Assembly: GCA_030618205.1 (NCBI GenBank)
Contig: JAUXDR010000069.1
Coordinates: 1 to 6,164 of the forward strand
Reading direction: 5' to 3'
Source: Deltaproteobacteria bacterium
GTDB taxonomy: Bacteria > Desulfobacterota > Dissulfuribacteria > Dissulfuribacterales > UBA3076
Length of the DNA stretch: 6,164 nt
Every line of letters begins with the position of its first letter. Positions within the stretch are counted from its first letter, which is position 1. The notes under the pieces were generated by a model, which saw nothing but the letters and a program-made list of their open reading frames with translations, searched no databases and was not told the DNA's origin. Of the stretch, positions 1-4,197 are shown in pieces. A program made the translations under genes and the position numbers.

Positions 1-1088
1 ATATGCTCTTTCCTTGGGACCAGCCTGGCCACCAGGGCAGCCATTATCTCCACTGAGGCGCATACCGTGTCAACCGTGTCAAAAAGTGCCTCTTTGTCTT
101 CCTGGAGGTCCCTGTTGTAAGCAAGGGGAAGGCCTTTGATAATAGTAAGAATAGACATCAGGTGGCCATAGACCCTGCCGGTCTTTCCGCGCACCAGTTC
201 GGGTACATCGGGATTCTTTTTCTGGGGCATAATGCTTGAGCCGGTACAGAAGCGGTCAGGCAGATCCACAAAGCTGAACTCTGCAGAGGTCCACAGAATC
301 AGTTCTTCAGACAGCCTGCTCAAATGGGCCATTGCAATGCTTGCAGTTGCCAGAAACTCGATAATAAAGTCCCGGTCGCTTACAGCGTCCAGGCTGTTAG
401 CAGTAATGCCGTGGAAGCCCAGCTCCTCAGCCACGTATTTCCTGTCTATTGGGAAGCCGGTTCCGGCCAGGGCCGCACTTCCAAGGGGACAAATATTTAC
501 CCTCTTTCTGCAGTCTTGGAGCCTATCCCGGTCACGCCTGAACATTTCAAAATAGGCCAGCATGTGATGTGGCCAAAGAACAGGCTGTGCCCTCTGGAGA
601 TGGGTGTAGCCAGGGAGTATCAGGTCCTCGTGGGCCCTTGCCTGGTGCAAAAGCGCTTCCTGCAGCAATGAAAGGAGGCCATCCAGGCGATCGATTTCTT
701 CTCTCAGGTAGAGTCTGGTGTCTGCAGTAACCTGATCATTACGGCTTCTGGCTGTGTGAAGCCTTTTCCCGGCCTCTCCGATGCGCTCAACCAGGGCTTG
801 CTCGATGTTCATATGTACATCCTCAAGCTCGTGGCTCCAGACAAAGTCTCCGGACGCGATTTCCTCCTCTATCTCGCCAAGGCCCTTAATTATGGCATCT
901 GCGTCTTTATCTGAGATAATCCCCTGTCTTGCCAGCATGCGGGCGTGGACCTTGCTGCCTGCTATGTCCTGGCGATACAGTCTGCGGTCATAGTGGACAG
1001 AAGCTGAAAACTCCTCCAGCATTTTTTCAGTGGCCTCCTGGAATCTACCGCCCCAAGGTTTTTCCAAGGCCTTTTTGCCCTCATTCAT
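1..1088 (-). CDS. argH: Argininosuccinate lyase, C-terminus cut by window edge
   Basis: Cytoplasmic enzyme of the fumarase/aspartase superfamily that splits argininosuccinate into arginine and fumarate, the last step of arginine synthesis. I translated 362 codons from the ATG at 1088-1086; the frame stays open to the left edge, so about 100 of the usual ~460 residues are missing. Visible family motifs are WGGRF (12-16), EDVHMNIE (89-96), [13 protein letters not shown] (111-123), [10 protein letters not shown] (160-169, with the Thr-His pair at 162-163) and the signature loop [11 protein letters not shown] (283-293), which holds the catalytic serine in this family. The start is well fixed: an in-frame TAG lies one codon upstream, and the short N-terminal lead before WGGRF is normal. 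The Shine-Dalgarno is weak (GGA about 9 bases upstream). The gene is transcribed away from the channel gene, and no argG is visible in the window. The assignment is very safe; only the C-terminus is unseen. Confidence 0.97.
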   Translation of the reverse strand, partial: MNEGKKALEKPWGGRFQEATEKMLEEFSASVHYDRRLYRQDIAGSKVHARMLARQGIISDKDADAIIKGLGEIEEEIASGDFVWSHELEDVHMNIEQALVERIGEAGKRLHTARSRNDQVTADTRLYLREEIDRLDGLLSLLQEALLHQARAHEDLILPGYTHLQRAQPVLWPHHMLAYFEMFRRDRDRLQDCRKRVNICPLGSAALAGTGFPIDRKYVAEELGFHGITANSLDAVSDRDFIIEFLATASIAMAHLSRLSEELILWTSAEFSFVDLPDRFCTGSSIMPQKKNPDVPELVRGKTGRVYGHLMSILTIIKGLPLAYNRDLQEDKEALFDTVDTVCASVEIMAALVARLVPRKEH

Positions 1089-1125
1089 AGTCTAATATCC
1101 AAAAATGCCTTTGCTCTTTTAATTT

Positions 1126-1160
1126 GTTCGACGTTCGACGTTGGATGTTCGATGTTCGTC
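1126..1160. repeat. Tandem 7-bp repeat, five units
   Basis: Five consecutive 7-bp units can be read without gaps: GTTCGAC, GTTCGAC, GTTGGAT, GTTCGAT, GTTCGTC. The first two are identical and the others differ from them at one or two positions. The array lies 38 bases upstream of the argH start codon, within the probable argH promoter or leader. It is unrelated in sequence to the 8-bp arrays elsewhere in the window. Whether it is a protein-binding array or a slippage product cannot be decided from sequence alone. Confidence 0.9.
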
Positions 1161-1240
1161 TTTTGCCTCTTTGCATCTTTTTCAGGGTAATTACTTGTTA
1201 TCGCTAAGGCAACCAAGATCTTTCAAAATAAGTATATGAA

Positions 1241-1290
1241 TCTCAAAATCCTCACAAATCCCTCAACCCCTCAATCCCTCAGTCACTCAA
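1241..1290. repeat. Degenerate 8-bp tandem repeat, intergenic
   Basis: From 1259 four contiguous octamers read TCCCTCAA, CCCCTCAA, TCCCTCAG and TCACTCAA on the plus strand. The preceding 18 bases (TCTCAAAA, then TCCTCACAAA) look like two more decayed or length-altered units. The octamer TCCCTCAA occurs exactly in the array inside pheT (minus strand, 6048-6041), where it precedes five TCACCAAA units. Both arrays therefore fit the pattern TC-N-C-Y-N-A-A and probably belong to one family, in opposite orientations within the window. Confidence 0.8.
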
Positions 1291-1326
1291 TTCACACTTT
1301 TCTATCCTTTTCTCATTCTCCTTATG

Positions 1327-1345
1327 ATATAGTAAATTACTATAT
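1327..1345. promoter_or_regulatory. AT-rich perfect palindrome upstream of channel gene
   Basis: Nine-base arms ATATAGTAA and TTACTATAT are exact inverted repeats separated by a single A. The centre lies about 85 bases upstream of the channel start codon. The near-absent loop and low GC make an RNA terminator unlikely, so a dimeric repressor or activator operator is the better reading. The sequence also contains TATA-like hexamers that could serve as a -10 element. No regulator is identified, so the function is inference. Confidence 0.4.
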
Positions 1346-1420
1346 ACCATATTATTTCCAGCCAGGTCCACAAACGGTTCTGTGATTTCGTCTATGAAAG
1401 CAATGGCCTGAGAGATACCA

Positions 1421-2437
1421 ATGTATTACTGGATCGTCGTCTTCAAAAAAATAAGAAAATGTAGGCACGAAAACAGGGAAATTATCAGTGCGCTCATTTT
1501 GTTTTGCATTGCACTGACGTTGCTGAACGCTGTCATGATATTCAAAGAGGGCCTTGATCCGTTTTCTTCCCTTTACTTTAGCTTTGTAACCGCAACGACT
1601 GTCGGTTACGGGGATATTTCACCCGCAACAACGATCGGCAAAATTAGCTCAGTAATTTATATGCTTGTCTCTATTGGTGCCCTGGGTACTGCTATCGGGG
1701 TCATTACCACAAAAGCATTTGATTTTTTAACAAGAAAAAAGAAGGGATTGACAGTGATTAAAGACAAAGTGGATTTGATTATAATCGGTTATCCAAACGA
1801 GGCCAAGGTTTGTAAGATTGTTCAGGAATTTCGTCAAGATCCGCGTTTCAGGACGTCTGTAATCGTTGTTGTGACAAACCGTCTTGAGGAACGGCCGACC
1901 TGGATGGCAGAGGAGATGGTCTTTTTCGTCAAGGGGTTGGGTTCAAAAAAAGAAGTCCTTGAGCAAGCAAACGTCCGGTCCGCACGCCATGTTCTTGTGC
2001 TTGCCAATGATCCCTTTGATGAGGTGTCTGATGAATTCTCATCATCAGCTGTCATTATGAGCGAACGCCTGAATCCTGATGCATATACTATTGCTGAAAA
2101 GGTCCGGGAAGACAGCTACTTGTTTGAAATAGCGGAGTGTGACCGTGTTGTTTCGGTTTCAAGGGCAGGAGAGCTTGTCCAGGAGCTTCAGGACCCTGGT
2201 GCAATTGAATTTGCTGAATGTATTTTCTCCAATCAGAGCAAAGGTAATCAGTACAATATTGAGATAGACAAAGATATAAGTTGGGGAGAGGTTGTCTTAG
2301 ACCTTCTTGATAAGGGCGCAACTGCTATTGGTTACAGGAATTCAGGCGAATCCGGATTCAATTTTATACCCAAAAAGGATGATGCGATAAAGGCGGGCGC
2401 AACTGTAAAATATATCGCAAAAGATCCATTGAAATGA
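1421..2437 (+). CDS. Two-TM potassium channel with RCK (TrkA-N/TrkA-C) domain
   Basis: Inner-membrane ion channel, 338 residues, resembling the MthK class, in which four pores are gated by a ring of cytoplasmic RCK domains. A basic N-terminus (KKIRKCRHENR, 9-19) precedes TM1 (about 21-40), a pore helix (about 49-58), the potassium filter TTVGYGD (59-65) and a glycine-containing TM2 (about 72-96). A basic linker RKKK (105-108) leads to an RCK-N Rossmann-like domain (about 116-245) and a TrkA-C-like domain (about 275-335). The RCK-N loop reads IIGYPNEAK (121-129) rather than GxGxxG, so NAD binding is doubtful. The start at 1421 has GAGAG at 1410-1414 as a possible Shine-Dalgarno and an in-frame TGA at 1409-1411, which rules out a longer protein. 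The gene stands alone, convergent with pheA and divergent from argH. Potassium selectivity is well supported by the filter; the gating ligand is unknown. Confidence 0.93.
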   Translation: MYYWIVVFKKIRKCRHENREIISALILFCIALTLLNAVMIFKEGLDPFSSLYFSFVTATTVGYGDISPATTIGKISSVIYMLVSIGALGTAIGVITTKAFDFLTRKKKGLTVIKDKVDLIIIGYPNEAKVCKIVQEFRQDPRFRTSVIVVVTNRLEERPTWMAEEMVFFVKGLGSKKEVLEQANVRSARHVLVLANDPFDEVSDEFSSSAVIMSERLNPDAYTIAEKVREDSYLFEIAECDRVVSVSRAGELVQELQDPGAIEFAECIFSNQSKGNQYNIEIDKDISWGEVVLDLLDKGATAIGYRNSGESGFNFIPKKDDAIKAGATVKYIAKDPLK

Positions 2438-2482
2438 ACCTCAGTAGGCTTTCGCAGGGTTTCAACCGCGGGCAAATTGCAA

Positions 2483-3592
2483 TCAAGTCGGCATTTGCAC
2501 CGGTTCCGCCATTTCCCCCATGGGATATGAGCCCAACCAGTCCAGAAAGGTGCAGCCTTTTCTGATGGCCTTGATTCCTTCCTGTACGGTCGGCTCTTCT
2601 ATGTGGCCTGCAATATCTACATAGAACAGGTATCTCCAGGGCTCGTTTTTCACCGGCCTGGACTGTATTTTGGTGAGGTTTATCCCAAGTTTTGCCAAGG
2701 GCTCAAGTAACTTGAACAGTGAACCCGGGCGGTCCTCAAGGCTTAATAGCAGGGAGGTCTTGTCTTTCCCGCTTGGCTTGGGACACTCATTGCCGAGAAC
2801 CAGGAACCGGGTGGTGTTTCCTGCAAAGTCCTCGATGTGTTTGGCAACTGTCTGAAGGTTGTATGTGCGGGCTGCCAAGGGGCTTGCAATGGCCGCCACG
2901 GAAGAATCAACCGCTGCCCACCGGGCTGCCTGGGCAGTGCTGACCACCTCTTCTGTCGGGACTGCCCGCATGTTACGTTGCAGCCATCCTCTGCACTGGG
3001 CCAGGGCATGGGGATGAGAAAGTACGCGGCGGATCTTGTCTATCCTGCCGCTCTGACTGATGAGATCATGAGAAATAGGCAAATAAACCTCGCCGCATAC
3101 CTTGACCTTAAAATCGCAGAGCCCGTCCAGGGTCAGGGCTACGGTCCCCTCCACTGAATTTTCTACCGGCACCACCCCATAGTCAGTACGTCTACGTTCT
3201 ACTTCTTCAAATACCTCGGTAATGTTCCCCAGGGGAACAAACTCAGGGGCATGGCCGAAGAACCGGGCTGCTGCCATGTGGGTAAAGGTTGTCTCAGGGC
3301 CGAGATATCCCAGCCTGGCCGGACGCTGGGCGTTCCTGCAGGCAGATATGATCTCACCGAATATGACCCTTATGCCTTCAGGGGGAAATTTTTTGGCATT
3401 TTGCTTCAAAATGTGCCGAATGACTTCCCGCTCGCGGGAAAGATCAAGGGGCTCCCGGGAGGATTCCGCCTTAGTCCGGCCGATTTCCTCCGCCACCTCC
3501 AGGCGTTCCTGGAGCAGGCGTACAAGCTCAACGTCTATTTTATCAATTCGCTGTCTGAGGCGTTTAAGTTCTTTATACTGACTGTCATCCAT
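2483..3592 (-). CDS. pheA: Bifunctional chorismate mutase/prephenate dehydratase (P-protein)
   Basis: Cytoplasmic enzyme converting chorismate to prephenate and then to phenylpyruvate, the committed branch to phenylalanine. The 369 residues fall into three domains. An AroQ-type chorismate mutase (about 5-90) keeps the active-site set known from E. coli: R13, R30, K41, D50, R53, E54 and Q89. The prephenate dehydratase (about 93-270) shows GYLGPETTFTH (95-105), VPVENSVEGTV (141-151), SHPHA (192-196) and the catalytic TTRF (260-263). The ACT regulatory domain (about 278-357) has RPGSL (288-292) and IQSRP (309-313), matching the phenylalanine-binding GALV and ESRP motifs with E replaced by Q. Feedback inhibition by phenylalanine is therefore likely. 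The ATG overlaps the regulator's stop by 8 bases (ATGGATGA), without a clear Shine-Dalgarno, suggesting translational coupling. It is the last gene of the string. Length is typical. Confidence 0.97.
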   Translation of the reverse strand: MDDSQYKELKRLRQRIDKIDVELVRLLQERLEVAEEIGRTKAESSREPLDLSREREVIRHILKQNAKKFPPEGIRVIFGEIISACRNAQRPARLGYLGPETTFTHMAAARFFGHAPEFVPLGNITEVFEEVERRRTDYGVVPVENSVEGTVALTLDGLCDFKVKVCGEVYLPISHDLISQSGRIDKIRRVLSHPHALAQCRGWLQRNMRAVPTEEVVSTAQAARWAAVDSSVAAIASPLAARTYNLQTVAKHIEDFAGNTTRFLVLGNECPKPSGKDKTSLLLSLEDRPGSLFKLLEPLAKLGINLTKIQSRPVKNEPWRYLFYVDIAGHIEEPTVQEGIKAIRKGCTFLDWLGSYPMGEMAEPVQMPT

Positions 3593-3920
3593 TATTTGGA
3601 CCGATCATCTCTCTGATGGCAATTAGTTCATGCCGGATTTCCTTGAGCAACTTATTGGTCCTGTCTCCGGCATCCTTCATCTTTTGTTCTTCTGTGATCC
3701 GCCTCCTGGCACCGGCTATAGTAAATCCTTCATCGTAAAGAAGAGTTTTTATACGCCTTATAAAATCTATATCTTCAATCCTGTAAAGACGTTGTTTTGC
3801 AACTCTGTGGGTATGGATTTGCCGAAATTCGCCTTCCCAGTAGCGAAGCACATGAGGTTCAACCCCGATCAGCTCACTTACCTCACCTATCCGGTAGTAT
3901 TTCTTCCCCTGTCCTGGCAT
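3585..3920 (-). CDS. Small MerR-family transcriptional regulator
   Basis: DNA-binding protein of 111 residues. The N-terminal winged helix-turn-helix (about 8-75) shows YYRIGEVSELIGVEPHVLRYWE (8-29), a wing with RLYRIEDIDFIRRI (44-57) and a GFTIAGARR segment (65-73), all typical of the MerR fold. The C-terminal part (about 77-105) is charged and helical, probably the dimerising coiled coil. It has no cysteines and no room for an effector-binding domain, so metal or drug sensing is not indicated. It begins inside the 3' end of ihfA (38-base overlap) and overlaps pheA by 8 bases. AAGAGGA six bases upstream fixes the start at 3920. Small MerR-like proteins of this type commonly follow pheT-ihfA; their targets are generally unassigned. 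Control of this operon or of pheA is a plausible guess only. Confidence 0.9.
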   Translation of the reverse strand: MPGQGKKYYRIGEVSELIGVEPHVLRYWEGEFRQIHTHRVAKQRLYRIEDIDFIRRIKTLLYDEGFTIAGARRRITEEQKMKDAGDRTNKLLKEIRHELIAIREMIGPNNG

Positions 3921-4197
3921 TTACGATCCTCTTAAGTAACCGGCTGGGGCGGAAAGCCACTGTGCGCTGGGCGGGAATAATAATCAGCTCCCCATTAACA
4001 GGGCTGGTCCCTCTGCGTGCTGACTTTTGCACGCTGCGCAGGGTACCAAACCTCACAATCTTCACCAGATCGCCATTGATCAGTGATGCCTTGATCTGGC
4101 TGAAGATCTCATTGACCAGTTGCAGGCTGACACGCAAGGAATAGCCAAGTTCATTGCTTACTGTCTCCGCGATTTCCCGCTTGGTCAAGGCCCCCAT
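3883..4197 (-). CDS. ihfA: HU/IHF-family DNA-bending protein, probable IHF alpha
   Basis: Nucleoid-associated protein of 104 residues, close to the ~100 usual for IHF-alpha, expected to bend DNA as a heterodimer with IHF-beta. The opening MGALTKREIAETVSNELG matches the ALTKAE-type start of the family. An alpha-helical dimer region (about 5-45) is followed by VKIVRFGTLRS (45-55), the beta-arm and the conserved AFRPSRLLKRIVN (81-93). The arm tip reads RRGTSPVNGE (61-70) where the usual signature is GRNPxTG. The intercalating proline (P66) and both glycines are kept, but the R-N pair is T-S. The position directly after pheT is the classic ihfA location and favours IHF-alpha over HU. The start ATG shares one base with the pheT stop (TGATG), indicating translational coupling, with GAGG a few bases upstream. 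Alternative: a specialised HU/IHF paralogue with altered DNA contacts. Confidence 0.88.
   Translation of the reverse strand: MGALTKREIAETVSNELGYSLRVSLQLVNEIFSQIKASLINGDLVKIVRFGTLRSVQKSARRGTSPVNGELIIIPAQRTVAFRPSRLLKRIVNARTGEEILPDR
3927..3933 (-). promoter_or_regulatory. Shine-Dalgarno of the MerR-family gene, inside ihfA
   Basis: Minus-strand AAGAGGA, six bases before the ATG at 3920-3918. It lies within the last codons of ihfA and is the best ribosome-binding site I see in the operon. It justifies the start that overlaps ihfA by 38 bases. Confidence 0.7.

Larger units (their letters stand above)
1089..1420. other. Divergent intergenic region, repeat-rich, no convincing gene
   Basis: This 332-base gap separates the divergently transcribed argH and the potassium channel gene, so promoters for both should lie here. 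I could not identify a convincing -35/-10 pair on either strand. The region contains a 7-bp tandem array (1126-1160), a degenerate 8-bp array (1241-1290) and an AT-rich palindrome (1327-1345). Composition shifts from pyrimidine-rich on the plus strand (about 1240-1322) to AT-rich (about 1322-1360). A 46-codon reverse-strand open frame without a usable start (1279-1419) is described under findings. No tRNA-like or riboswitch-like fold is apparent by eye. Confidence 0.8.

Noticed and set aside
232..993. Plus-strand open frames of 70-115 codons opposite argH
   Set aside because: They are antisense to a continuous, motif-rich argH frame, show no recognisable family features and overlap one another.
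1126..1290. CRISPR-like array
   Set aside because: The repeats are 7-8 bp, contiguous and without spacers, so they are tandem microsatellites and not CRISPR repeats. No cas gene is present.
1394..1411. Five-codon leader ORF (MKAMA) just upstream of the channel start
   Set aside because: It has no Shine-Dalgarno, no run of regulatory codons and no attenuator-like stems. Its only notable trait is that its stop overlaps the possible ribosome-binding site, which may be chance.
2438..2482. Bidirectional terminator in the 45-bp gap between the convergent channel gene and pheA
   Set aside because: The gap contains only the short palindrome ATTGCAAT and no stable GC stem followed by a T-run on either strand, so no intrinsic terminator can be supported.
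2670..3616. Plus-strand open frames opposite pheA, and an 88-codon minus-strand frame at 2743-3009
   Set aside because: These are shadows of the pheA coding sequence, with Cys/Trp/Pro/Arg-rich compositions typical of out-of-frame translation.
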